From: Trileptium ribeirensis
Lineage: Eukaryota; Nematoda; Enoplea; Enoplida; Thoracostomopsidae
Assembly: GCA_030248225.1 (NCBI GenBank)
Contig: JASANE010005129.1
Location: forward strand, 1-64,000
DNA length: 64,000 bases
Direction of reading: 5' to 3'
A program made the translations under genes and the position numbers. The notes under the pieces are model-generated. The model ran no database searches, was not told the DNA's origin, and saw nothing but the letters and a program-made list of their open reading frames with translations. Positions 7,751 to 18,797 of the stretch are shown one piece after another. How positions within the stretch are numbered: the first letter of the stretch is position 1; each line of letters starts with the position of its first letter.

Positions 7751-9190
7751 AAGGCTTATCTAACAAAATATCCAGTTCCCATGGGGACGCCTTGTTCGTG
7801 AAAATAAAAAATCACAAAAGTAATTGTTCAACAAAGTTGGTCAAAACCACTGATGAAGCATAATAATTCCTGGTATTATAGGTTTTTACAGAGAGATGGG
7901 GGCAGTGGAAGATTCATTTGTGAGAGTGAGAAAGGAAGTACTCAAGGTATTTCCCCGAAACATAAACCGTTAGACTGTTACGGACTGACGAACGAACCCG
8001 ACACCCATCGCTTCCTAACAGTCGCAAACTTCTGTTTTCATGACGCTGTTATTTTCAGCTTGTTGCTGTCTGTTTCTCTCGCGGGCCAACACTTTGTGTG
8101 TGAGTTCTGCTTAGCCATTACGATACGGTGGAGCAGCTTACAATCAGCATGGGTGAAGTTGATACTTTTAATTTTGCTTACTACCCACTCAGAATTTAAA
8201 CATTCGCCGTTCACTTCCTGGTAAGAGGTCAATGGCCTCCCATTCCCGGACGGTAGTAGCTTTGAGTTTTCGACTGCCTGGGGGTGGTTGAGATCCGTAT
8301 GAATTCAGCCTACAACGACCTCAAAAGCCCTAATACCCTATTCATGTCTGTGGTAGGGTTGTTCTGGCTCTCCTCTAGCTGTTTCTGCTAAATCGAGTAC
8401 GAATGATTCTGCACACATCCGCATGAACTAATCCATCGGATAGGCATAAGGTAAAAACAAAACATGCAAGAACACACACAGCATAAAATAAACCACAACA
8501 TAAGCATAGGAAGGCAATAATAATAACTTATGGACAAAACCACATCGCGACCGCAACCGTGGCACCATGCAGCATGCTATTCCCTAGTTTCCTAAACAAA
8601 TCTCATCCAAAGCACAGCAAAGTGTCTACTTCATAGTGTTGCGGCCCCTATTGTTGCCAAATTCTGGTCCTGGTTATGTTTCTGCTGGATGTTTTGACTC
8701 CGAAATCAGTTGCAGCGCACGTTACAGACCTGAATGGTCTTGTTACGTATGGAAAGGGAAGTTACATCAACCAACTAAAAATCGACGAAAAAAAGCTAGA
8801 AGCATAACTGAAAGCGTAAAAAATGAGAATATGGAAGCGAAGAACGCATAACAGGGCAACAGCCGCTCTTTTTGACCATTTCGGCGGACTGGTCCTGATG
8901 CCGCATCGGACTACCATCTTTTATACCTTCAGTTTATGCCTTGTCCACAGAGAAATGTGTGCGCTTACTCGACATCGTCAGCATATACACGTATGTATGG
9001 ATACATTACATTAGAAATTATGTAACAACCTTCGTGAGTGGTTACGGAAAGTGGGTTCTGTGTAACAACTTTGGTGCGCTGTACGCAGAAGCGCTTGATT
9101 GTAACATTTATAATGTTATTACTTTCGGATGTTGTTATGAGCTTGTTACTCACAACTTTATAACAACAATGCGAGATTGTTACGAAATTG
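7751..9190. other. No gene recognised
   Basis: Mixed-composition DNA. The 9.0-9.19 kb part repeats GTTAC/GTAAC words many times (TGTAACAAC and its reverse). No domain or RNA gene seen. Confidence 0.4.
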
Positions 9191-9196
9191 TATTAA

Positions 9197-9491
9197 TCAT
9201 ATATAATCAAGGTCCGATGTCGTAGAAGACTGTAGGCTTACAACGAGGGTGGGAGGTCGGTCTTCGGTCTTCAAGGGGTGCATGTCGGGTAGATAAAGAA
9301 AATTTGAATCCGTCTCGTTTTGGGTACCGAATGAGCCCCGCCAAACGTGACGAAACGCCACAGTAGTCGTGGCAGGGCTCTGCTGCCGGATCGAACCCAT
9401 TGAATGGCGGTACGATCGCTCTGAAATTCTCGGACTCTGACCTTAAGAGTGCGGACAGTAGGGCTTGGTTTTGTTCTCGCAATATTGCCAT
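9197..9491 (-). pseudogene. Gypsy-type gag N-terminal fragment
   Basis: The minus frame begins MAILREQNQALLSALL and has IVPPFNGFDPAAEPCHDY, resembling the P-x-F-x-(G)-F-D-P-x-x-E-P-W-x-x-Y opening of many Ty3/gypsy Gag proteins. Reading continues in an overlapping frame. It lies 200 bases downstream (minus direction) of an LTR/PBS, the right place for gag. The rest of the element is lost or unrecognisable. Confidence 0.5.
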
Positions 9492-9679
9492 ATGTGCCTC
9501 ATGTTATTGTTGAAGCACTTTGATCAGCTGGGCAGTTTCGGATATCTCATACAAAACTTTCGTGGCATATCAAACGAGAAAAAAATCAGAGCAATGTCGA
9601 AACTAAACCTAATCAGCGAACAAAAGAAACAGTGAACTTGCCGAGTTGACAATAGGAATTATTTCGCTGAGTCGAAATT

Positions 9680-9697
9680 CTCATCCTGATCGCCAGT
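9680..9697 (-). other. Primer binding site next to the 278-bp LTR
   Basis: On the minus strand, ACTGGCGATCAGGATGA follows the LTR end ...CGTAACA. TGGCGA at two bases from the LTR edge is the usual layout for tRNA-primed gypsy elements. Confidence 0.5.
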
Positions 9698-9975
9698 TGT
9701 TACGTTTCCGTATAAAGGAACCAATTCAGAATGCAGTAAAAGTCTAACAAAATGCACTAAAACTTTATTGAAGCAAAACACACTAGAACCAAATACACCA
9801 AAACACTGAATACCCACTGTTTATAAACAACAATGTTGCATCCGAAAACTATGAAGGAACAACTCACGCTGAGTTTCTGTTTCGTCATTTCTATTTTGAT
9901 TGTATCAGATTTTCTCAGTATAGCATCATCAGTCTTCATGAGTGTTCCTACTGTTACGTTTGGTATATCCTAACA
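9698..9975 (-). mobile_element. LTR (278 bp) of a gypsy-type element
   Basis: On the + strand it begins TGTTACG and ends CCTAACA, giving TG...CA ends with TGTTA/TAACA inverted tips. A PBS lies on the inner side and a gag fragment follows in minus orientation, so this is the 5' LTR. A TATA-like TTTATAAAC occurs inside on the minus strand. No partner LTR was found. Confidence 0.6.
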
Positions 9976-10202
9976 GTTTTTATGAAAACCTGCTTATTGG
10001 CAGTCTGTAAATAACACTGTACAGGCTATGGATGAAATATTTAGGAGTCTACTTTCATAAGCGAGGCAGTAAAGATAATCATTAATATGGTCCATATCAT
10101 CACCACCGTTTCTTTTGTATAATGTTCAATAACGTATATTTACCAAATGTCAAACAGTCGCTTTCACGAAAGTTCATTCAATGCACGGTTTGTATATCAA
10201 GT

Positions 10203-10467
10203 TTAATCCTTTGCTGCGGTTTAGATCCAAATGGTCCTAACGCACATTGCGAGTCGATATATTTTCTGAGTTTGTGGTATGTCGTACGTTTGAAGTTGCA
10301 TTGTTATTCGTTCACATTGTGAAGTTCCTTAAGGAACCGAGCAACAGCTCCCAAATAGCTAATGATGGTATGCGTACGCAAGTTTCACTCGTACGTTCCG
10401 AGTTCGATGGCTTGACTTTGTCAAACATTGCACGATACGTAAATTAATTCCGGGATGAAAGGATTAA
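10203..10467 (+). mobile_element. TTAA-ended MITE with tRNA-like core, copy 1
   Basis: This copy is inverted relative to those at 18.5 and 32.3 kb and is the most diverged. It keeps AACGCACATT, the GTTCCTTAAGGAACCGAGCAAC palindrome region, the tRNA-like arm and ACATTGCACGATAC, and ends in a degenerate GGGATGAAAGGATTAA. Confidence 0.65.
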
Positions 10468-13400
10468 CAAGAATTATAAATCAATTTAATTATTTATGAC
10501 AAGCGAAATAATTTCTCTACACCTTAAAAAATATTTATTTCAAACTGTAGGACGATTGTCATTTCAGAGACAGAATATTAGCAAATTTCTCATTTGTGCT
10601 GCAGTATTCCATTCCCCTTGGAATGGACTGCTACGGATTAATAAACGGGAACGTGCATTGTATAACGCGATGCCTACAAACAGAAATAAAAAGGTCACGT
10701 TTGCGTCGCTAAATATGGACATTTTGTCGTACTGCTCATATATAACCGCCAAACTAGTGAGAAATTCAAATGGTTGCAAAACAGAGTATATACAATACGC
10801 ATTATACATTATATCTAACAGCCCAAGTTTTTTATAGGAACTTCGAGTCAATGCAACAAAGGTATAATAAGCAGGGCGAATCTATCCCCATCTAATCGAT
10901 ACCACTGGACGGCCGGATACTGGTGGCGCGTGGCTCGGGTAAGGATTTTTGTTCGTAGTATGTATCGAATAAATTGTGTATCAATATCGGAAAGTATCAG
11001 GACAGTCGTGTTCAACCCCCCCGCCGAGGTGCACGGGTGATTCTCGCACCACAACGGAACTTTTTGGAACCCAATTGGTAGATACCCGGTCTATCCAGCA
11101 AGGGTGAAGTCATGGAATTGACATTGTGTTTGTAATAAAGTGTTTGTGCGCACTCGGAGAGGCCAGGGAAAAAAGGCTAGAATCTTCACGGTACTTCGCT
11201 CGAATTTACAGCTTCGGTGCCCTCCGGCCGATCCCGATGCGCATCCTCGGCAACCGTATAAAGTTTTTATGTTATGTAATTTAGTGTGTAGTGTAGTGCG
11301 TGTCAGGACGGGTCGGATCATGGTGTAGAATCCTAATAAGATAGACGTTTGCAACGATTTAACTCTCGAAAAGACTTGCTCTGGCACGCATGAGTATCTT
11401 AAGGAACCGAGGCTCAAGGAAAATCGATAAAATTCACTGGGCGGGCTGTTTTACTAGGGCGATACAAAATCAACAAAATTTCAGGTAATTCCATAGCTAA
11501 TGCCATTCAGATTGACAGAACTATCATCAGGGCCCACTAAGGCCCTAAAATCACACGTTCGGGCCAACCTATCCTGCACCCGTAAGTACTTAGGAACCTT
11601 CAACTAGGCGTTTAAACACCCAACCTTCAAAGCTTCAAATCACCACAAAAACAACCAAAACCCTAATTATTAGAACCCTGCAGTTCCATTGGGTCTTATA
11701 CTACCTATCTTGCAAAAATCCGGAACCGCCCAACCTATGGGTTCGCTTAGGATCCGCATAACTCACCTGGGATACTAAATTTTACTACTTTCGACACCTA
11801 GAACGGCCTCTAACAGGTCACTCAGAAGAGATATACCAAAATAACCAAAGTAGGCAAGCAGCCGGGGCCTGACCCTGTCGCCTACTGCGTTCCGTTATCC
11901 AGAAATAATAAAAAGCATATGGAAATCTCTATTACAGATCAAGCGCCCTAATCGCTTTGATAAAATTCCTTTTCCAGCGCCTCGCGGTGACCAGCGTGAG
12001 GTTTATATTTAGCAGGCAAATGTTGGCCGCAACCCGTATTTGTCTGCAGATAAACATATCAGCGAAATTCTTGACATACTGTACACTTGAGTGTGTGCAG
12101 CGATCTAATGATATACATATACGTGTTTATTCTACACCGCGTCGTAAGATGATTGTAGATGCCTCTCGATGGGAACGTAAATAACTGTAATTTCGGAATC
12201 TGGGAATTCTGGAATTTAGTTTTTTTTATAAATTCCCTGAATTTGGGAATATTTCTTTTATGAAATTTCCGGAATTTGGGAAGCCCCTCAGGGTTACTTG
12301 GGCCGAATTATACATAATGTGCTGGGCTGCTCAGGGCTGGTTAGCACGAATAGCTACCAGTTTTCAAGTTTTACCATTCTCGCACTGTAGGGCCAAGCTA
12401 CGGTACATTTGGATGGGGGTATCTGGGCAAGTATAAAAGGAAATGGCACGATGCTGCATCGGAGCCATCGAGTTTTGGCAGCTTTCGGCGTTTGTCACCG
12501 GACGTCTGCTTATGTCTTTTAATTTTCGCTCTTAGTTTTATTTGCTTTCGTTTCGACTTACCCAGGAGGCTTCCTGCGGTGCTGCAACGGTGAAGAGTCT
12601 CTCCAGGAATCTTTTTCGAGATTCCAGATTTCAAAAGCAAAGGCCGCGTTTGCGGGCGCTGGTGCGTCAGTAGGATGCCCCGCGCGCCCGTTAATGTCGT
12701 ACCGCGCCAAAATTTCAAAATTGGCAAAATTACTCGCAAAAGCCGACCCGCCTTGTTCTCGACTGGTTCCCCGCTCATCGGGCCAGTTTTGTTTTCATTT
12801 CTCATGGGCCCGATAGGTTAAATCTGTTCGTATAAGTGTATGATTGTGTACCGAATTTTAGAACGACAAAAGGATGCAAACGACTCGCTCGTGCGCGAGG
12901 AGTACGATACGACAGTAAGATAAGAATTTGGTCGAACTGAGAGCCGGTCGCAATCGCCGTCGCGGTTTCATATCACCAAAGGTCTCCCAATAAATTAATC
13001 GGACGGGTGCGTAAATTTTCAACATGGGTCCAGTCGATGGGGGCTCGGGGATTCTTCCAAGCGACCGTGAAGCGCGGCTGGCTCCAGTAGTAATAAAATC
13101 CTAGGCCGACGAGGAACAAATCTACGGTTCAAATGGAATAAATATTAGGCCGATTAAGGAGTGAAGCCAAGACATGGTTGTTTGCACCAGGCGACGTAAG
13201 CGCTCAATGTCCGTGGTACCGGATTTCTTTCCACAACAAAGGGCTTGAAACAAAGGGCATGATGATTACGTGAGACAAATGACTGTAGACCTGGAGGGAG
13301 TCGCGCTGCGGTCGAGCGCCAGCAAACTGTGGAGTCTGCAGGAGCTGGAGCCGTTTTAAACTAAGGTAGGTCGCCCGTTTCGCGGTGCTCTAGCTCATGA

Positions 13401-14551
13401 GTCGTTCTTCGGTAAATAACACATTGCTTGTCCGCGGTTTTGGAACAGGCTCGCTGTTCACTCAACCCAATATTTAACTGAAAATGATTTCGGACAGAGA
13501 CTCTCTGGCCGAGTTTCACGGTAGGGACCTTCGTCGCATTCTCACTTTTAACATTAGACTGCGAGGAAGGCAGGGAACGTCGCCTTCTTCTCCAGGAGAC
13601 TAGGCGTTACCTTCCTGACCCCATTCTCGCTGCTAGCTTCCCACCTGTCATCGCTCGAATTACTTTTGGCGCAAACCTAGGACATTATTGAGTGGCGGTG
13701 ACAGACCATGCTCGAGTGACTCTAGACTCCTTAGAGTGGACTAAACGGAGCGGCACAGGCTGGACTGATACAGCGAAAGGATAATCAGTCCAAGGATCAA
13801 TCAAATAAGATAAACTCTGCTCGGAGATATCAAAATACAAAGGAGAAACAGTACCGAATTTTATATCTTACTTTTCAATGGTATAAGTGTAACAGGACCG
13901 TTGCGGTCTGTTACGTGCTTTCCTACGAGATTTTGTAAATACAACTACTCACGAACGTCCAATTTGGCCAAAACCTAAGCAGAACAACGATCGTAAGACT
14001 TTTATAATAATAATTCAGCATTCAAATCGGGCCGGTGGAAATTTAATTCATAGTGGAATAGCATGTTGCATTGTGTCATGGTCGTACACGTGATATTGCT
14101 TCGTTTATGATTAATTTGCGCATTATTAACCATACGTTTTTCTTTGTTCATAATTAATTTGCGTACCATTAATTTTGTTGCTTAATTATACTCATGTTAT
14201 GACCCATCTTGTGCCGTTAGTTGCATGATTTTGGTTTAGTAGAAATATAGTTTGGGGAAAACCAAAACAAGGATGATGGAGATATCAATAGGATAGCAAC
14301 CTTTTCTGAAAGTTTCAGAGATTAGTCGGGACTCGACCAATTGCCCCCGCGTCGTAGGAATTAAAAAGTTCAAATTTACGAGTGTCCGGGGATACGAGAA
14401 TATTGGCCGCTCACAAAGAAGTGAATGGCAAATCTCTAAACGTTCGGTGGAGTATGAATAAAATTTAAAATATTAGATCTACCAGCGTCCGTAACAAGTG
14501 ACACAACATATCCCGCCATGGTTAAGAAATAATATGTGGCGCAGTGGTCAC
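10468..14551. other. Gene-free stretch
   Basis: No coding region, RNA gene or full element is recognised. A CAATAAAG-like signal (TAATAAAGTGTTTGTGCG, about 11,131) suggests LTR debris. 12.19-12.29 kb repeats GGAATTT/TTTGGGAAT words. A 135-codon minus open frame (12,398-12,805) has no family match and a shuffled, basic composition. Confidence 0.4.
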
Positions 14552-14555
14552 GAGA

Positions 14556-14820
14556 AAACAATAGAGAACAACAAAATTGTAAAACAATAGCTTCCGAGTA
14601 TTCGGACTGTCGGGTATCTGTTGTCGGCCCGTAGCTGTTGAACGGTCAATATTTCGAGGATGCACCAGGAGTGCTTTCAGTAAACAATAGGCTGAGAAAT
14701 AATAAAATTACGAATACGGTAGTTTCCGACTACTCGGAAGCAAAGGGTGCTGGGTTCATTGGTCAGCCCGTAACCGCCTAACCGTTGATATTTCGAGCAA
14801 TAGCCCCGAGTACTTTTCGA
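14556..14820 (+). repeat. Diverged tandem duplication, period about 126 bp
   Basis: AAACAATAG, the GCTTCCGAGTATTCGGA hairpin, TCGGCCCGTA and ATATTTCGAG recur at 14,682 onward (AGTTTCCGACTACTCGGA, TCAGCCCGTA, ATATTTCGAG). Non-coding. Confidence 0.6.
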
Positions 14821-15129
14821 TACGAAATTTTACGACCTTTCCAACAATATCAAAATATATGAGACTTCATTGGAATTTAACTCTGAATTTAAACGGAAAT
14901 CATGCTAAAATTACACACACAGTCGTCACTTACACTAAGTTTGGCTGTTGGTAGTGGATTAGGATGTACCCATTTTATATAGTATTACGCATAATGTTTA
15001 TGTTTAACCTTAAAATGTATGTCTTCCCCTTTCTCGCTTTCCCGAACGCATCCTCACTAACCCAACTATCCACACGTATCTGAAATAGCGGGAGGCAGTA
15101 TGCCCGACCAACGTTTTTGGCTGACTTCA

Positions 15130-16190
15130 TCGAATCATTACATACATTGATGAGTACGCCACAACGTCGGGTCTTGCTCCGCTCTTTGGTCCAGCTAAAT
15201 CAGCAGCTAAATCTTCGTTTTCACTTCACTGATATCTACAATCGGCTGATCACTGACGGTAGAACCCTTCCTATTTCTCATTGCATTCGGTAATCGGGAG
15301 TTTTATGTAGCCCACCCATAAAGGGATCCAACGAGCCCGAGCGGGTCTTGATCCGCCTAGCCGTCAAGCCGTTTATCGTCTGTTTATGGCGAGTCTAACG
15401 ATCCTATGGGGGCATCGTTATGCCCGGCCATTAGAAAACTCCGTACACTAACACACTGAACTGACCTGATCGGGTCAACCCCCAATTTTACGTCTAGCCC
15501 CCTTGTGTTTGGCTACGTTCGTGCCCCTTAAAACCGCGTGTCCAAATCAGTCTCGTGCTCTTCAAGCTACCCCGGGAACTGCTTGGCGCCAGGCCTTTTC
15601 CGTGTCCCTTCTTTTCTTTGTTTTCTTTTTTCTCTCTCTGTTCGTCTCTCTCTTTCCGTCCTTTTCGGTCGTTGTCTGTTTCGCTCGTCTTATCATATTT
15701 CTCCTTTCTCTCACGACCTTTCGGTCGTTGTTTTGTCTTCTTTTCTTTCGTTGTCTGTGATCTTTTGGTCTTGTTTCTTTTTGTCTCCCTCTTTTTCCGG
15801 TATCTGCCACTCTTTCATTATTAAAACAAAAATTTTAATTATCGTTAGTAAAACTAGTTAATATTTTTAAACTGTAGATTTATATAAATATATATATTAT
15901 ATATATCCTAATCAGACCGACATACTAATACGATCAATACGTACAATCATAGGAATAATAAAAACAAATGGTCGTTAATATTGGTAGTTTTATAAAATTA
16001 CAGGTCGACATATATATATGTATATATCAGCGTACACATCGGTCTAAGGGGCAGGTTTGGATCCCGGTCGTGATCCCAGAGGTTCCCGGGTGAGGGTGTC
16101 CTCCCGGCAGGCGTTTCCCAAAGGGGTGCATCCCTCCTCAGCCGTGTCCTGGGTCCGGTCCAATAGTCCATCCCCCCGGCAGCAGCTGAA
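15130..16190 (-). mobile_element. Repeat block, right copy of the inverted pair
   Basis: Reverse-orientation partner of 5.81-7.75 kb, shorter by an internal gap. It contains the pyrimidine-rich 15.60-15.80 kb tract that creates several overlapping pseudo-frames of Phe/Leu/Ser, and a TA-rich stretch at 15.87-16.02 kb. No gene. Confidence 0.5.
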
Positions 16191-16253
16191 ACATGGCATT
16201 CGTCATATGAATTCTCGAATGACAATAAATACAAGTCCTCAGATCGAAATAAC

Positions 16254-16525
16254 CACGTGTAATGTCTGCACGGGATTATATGAAAAATATAGGGGATGTT
16301 TGCAATTTGGCAGCACGACCTCAGCAGATACGACAAAAGATTCACAACGCCAGACCGATATGTAAACATGCAATGTTTGCAAGTCGGCACGTAGGAAACA
16401 TAGGAAATACCTGGAATTTGGCAGTGTAAATCGGCAGATGTTACAACAAGCAGATACAGATAGACAGAGTGGTAAACGTGTAAGATTTGCACGCTTACCT
16501 GTGGATTACATACGGCATCTGTAAA
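16254..16525 (+). repeat. Tandem repeat, period about 111 bp, 2.4 copies
   Basis: Units start at 16,254, 16,367 and 16,477 with CACGTGTAATGTCTGCACG, CATGCAATGTTTGCAAGTC and CGTGTAAGATTTGCACGC, sharing AATTTGGCAG and CAGATA...ACA blocks. It creates an internally repetitive minus open frame that I regard as non-coding. Confidence 0.6.
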
Positions 16526-18525
16526 TTTAAGTAGGTCAGGGTTCAATCTTTGGCGTGGATATATCGTATATACATATTTTAGATTATTTACTGATATTTA
16601 GTTAAACTTAATATTCTGATAAAGAGGATAATAGATTTGCCAATGACTTCGTTAATTGATTTAGGATTTTAAGTGTTGTTTTCGTCTGCGAACGTCTGAC
16701 TTCCAGACGTAAACAGAGTAATTAATAGCTAGGAGACAAATAAAAATTTCCCCGAAAATTTCACCTCGACCCACTTTTCCAGGCGTCGTTCCATTGTGTT
16801 GGATTCTCTTTACGGGTCCCGACGGTTTGCGGTAGTGCCAAAATTGCTAACTTTTCAAACTTTTTGATTGTCTCCAGGAAATAAAACTGAACACAAGGGG
16901 CGTTAGAAAATCGTCGACGATTGGATGGTAACAAAATCGCTATCCTAAAATACAGGCCAAATTTTCACGTCGGGCGTGACGTCCAAAATCGGTTAATCAG
17001 TTCGACTTCGGCAGCGCGGAGTTCGCTCGATTTTACTGACCGGCTGCGACGCATTAGTTTATTTTGTTTTTGCATGTTGAGTTTTCTTTTCTTCACATGG
17101 ATCGTGCGAGGCCTGCTGATGGCTTGACTGCATATACGGGTTCATCTGGTGCTGCCCATGGGTTCGAGGCACATATTTTAGGCGCGGATGTTATGAGTAA
17201 TTCCCTAAGGAATAATCAAACTAAGCTCGCATCCAGGTAACATGTGCACAGAGTTTCCCACTAAATTGCATAGGCGAAAGTAGCTAGTCACCCGTTCGCT
17301 TCGAGTTGATTTTGTCTGTCCGATTTTTCGGCCAACGCACCCTGCCCCGATATGCTACAGCAAAGCGTTGCCTGGAATAGTTTCAGTCGGCCGAGTTGTG
17401 ATTTGTGTGATTGGATAAAACTCTCTAGCCGAGTCCTATTGGTTCCCCGCGGTCATAGGTAGATTTTCAACATAAATGAACCTCTGAGGTCCACGTTTTA
17501 CATGACTTATTGAGCTGAGTTAGGCTTGAAGAATTTTCCTTGAGACTTTCCCTAGAATGATTGCTCATGGGTTCAATCTAGGTGCTGTTGTCGTATTTGT
17601 CGTTTGCTGACTCGCTTCGTACTTCATAGTTTAGTAGAATGTTCGGCGTTCATGCCGCTCTTGGGTCCGATCAGATTTTTAGACGTACGATATGTACCCC
17701 ACGTGTGTCACCGAGTTTCGGATTAAATAAAAGCGGTTGCTTTAATCCTGGGTTAAGAGAATTTGGGAAAGAAGAGGAACAACAAAATTTTAGGCTTAAC
17801 TCTACTGGAGACTAGGGTTGATGTTTGCGAAGACGTGCACCTTGCACCTCACTTGTTCTTTTGATTTGTGCTTTCACTTAGCTTTTCGTGTTTGCATTTG
17901 TTCTGATTCAGTATGCTATATTTATGTATATATATCCTTATTTACACATGTATTTCCCGATGTGACTGTGTGGCAGTGGTGTTGTTATTGAACCATTCAT
18001 GGAGGTGCTAGAAAGTTATACTAAGGAAATCACACAAGGTTGAGTCGCGCGGCGCCCTGGTTCATAAAATTTGAAGCATTGAGCAGATGAAGATGTGCAT
18101 TATCAGGTGTTTGCGAACCTGGAGTATGATATGACATGAATTGGCAGGAATAGTTCACGTTTCTTCTAACTTTTGTCGACTGTTCATCAAAATTTCGCAG
18201 GATTATCTGGGACAAAAGCATTCAAGGTTCCACATTTCAATGTCATAGGATAAACCGATCCTAGCTTATTCGGTGCTTGGTGTTTAAAATTTTAGGATGG
18301 ATTAGGTGAAAACCAACCAGAGCTCTGCATTTAAACTTTGTGATAAAATCTAGGCCGAGGCTGTAGGATGTCCACATTTCAAGTCCAGGGGAATGTGAAG
18401 GCACTTTGCTAGATACTTCATGTTCGCACCTACCTTCGGCTTGGGCTTCGCGAGCGGATTAAGCTCAAGCTAGAGCCGCGCTCTAGCGTCAAGAAATTTC
18501 CCGGCCTGCCAACCAGCAGCAGTTT
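16526..18525. other. Gene-free stretch
   Basis: No gene or defined element recognised. Mixed composition with no repeats obvious by eye. Confidence 0.35.
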
Positions 18526-18797
18526 TTAACCCTTTCATGCCCGAATTAATTTGTGTATCGTGCAATGTTTGACAAACTCAAGCCTGTGCCAGGGATCGAA
18601 CCCGAAACGCACGGGTGAAACTTGTGTACGCAAACCACTGAGCTATCTGAGAGCTGTTGCTCGGTTCCTTAAGGAACCTCACTATGCGAGCGAATAACAA
18701 CGCACGTTCAAACGTACGATATACGACAAACACAGTAAACACAACGAGTCGTAATGTGCGTTGGGTCCATTTGGGCCCAGTGGGCATAAGAGTGTTA
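18526..18797 (-). mobile_element. TTAA-ended MITE with tRNA-like core, copy 2
   Basis: Begins TTAACCCTTTCATGCCC and ends GGGCATAAGAGTGTTAA, an imperfect 17-bp inverted terminus with TTAA at both ends, the target preference of piggyBac-type transposases. On the minus strand the centre reads TAGCTCAGTGGTTTGCG, about 30 bases, then GGGTTCGATCCC: the A and B boxes of a tRNA-type pol III promoter. The acceptor and anticodon arms do not pair properly, so this is not a working tRNA. A palindrome GGTTCCTTAAGGAACC sits next to it. Confidence 0.7.

Noticed and set aside
12398..12805. 135-codon basic minus frame
   Set aside because: No family resemblance or start context; surrounded by repeat debris.
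15503..15861. Several 80-107-codon frames, possible membrane protein
   Set aside because: CTTT-rich low complexity read in three frames at once; part of a repeat block, no conserved pattern.
15998..16546. 182-codon minus frame with internal repeats
   Set aside because: Repeats arise from a 111-bp DNA tandem repeat and the frame runs across a repeat-block edge.
18600..18660. tRNA gene on the minus strand
   Set aside because: A and B boxes are present but the acceptor stem and D-stem do not pair; it is the core of a three-copy MITE.
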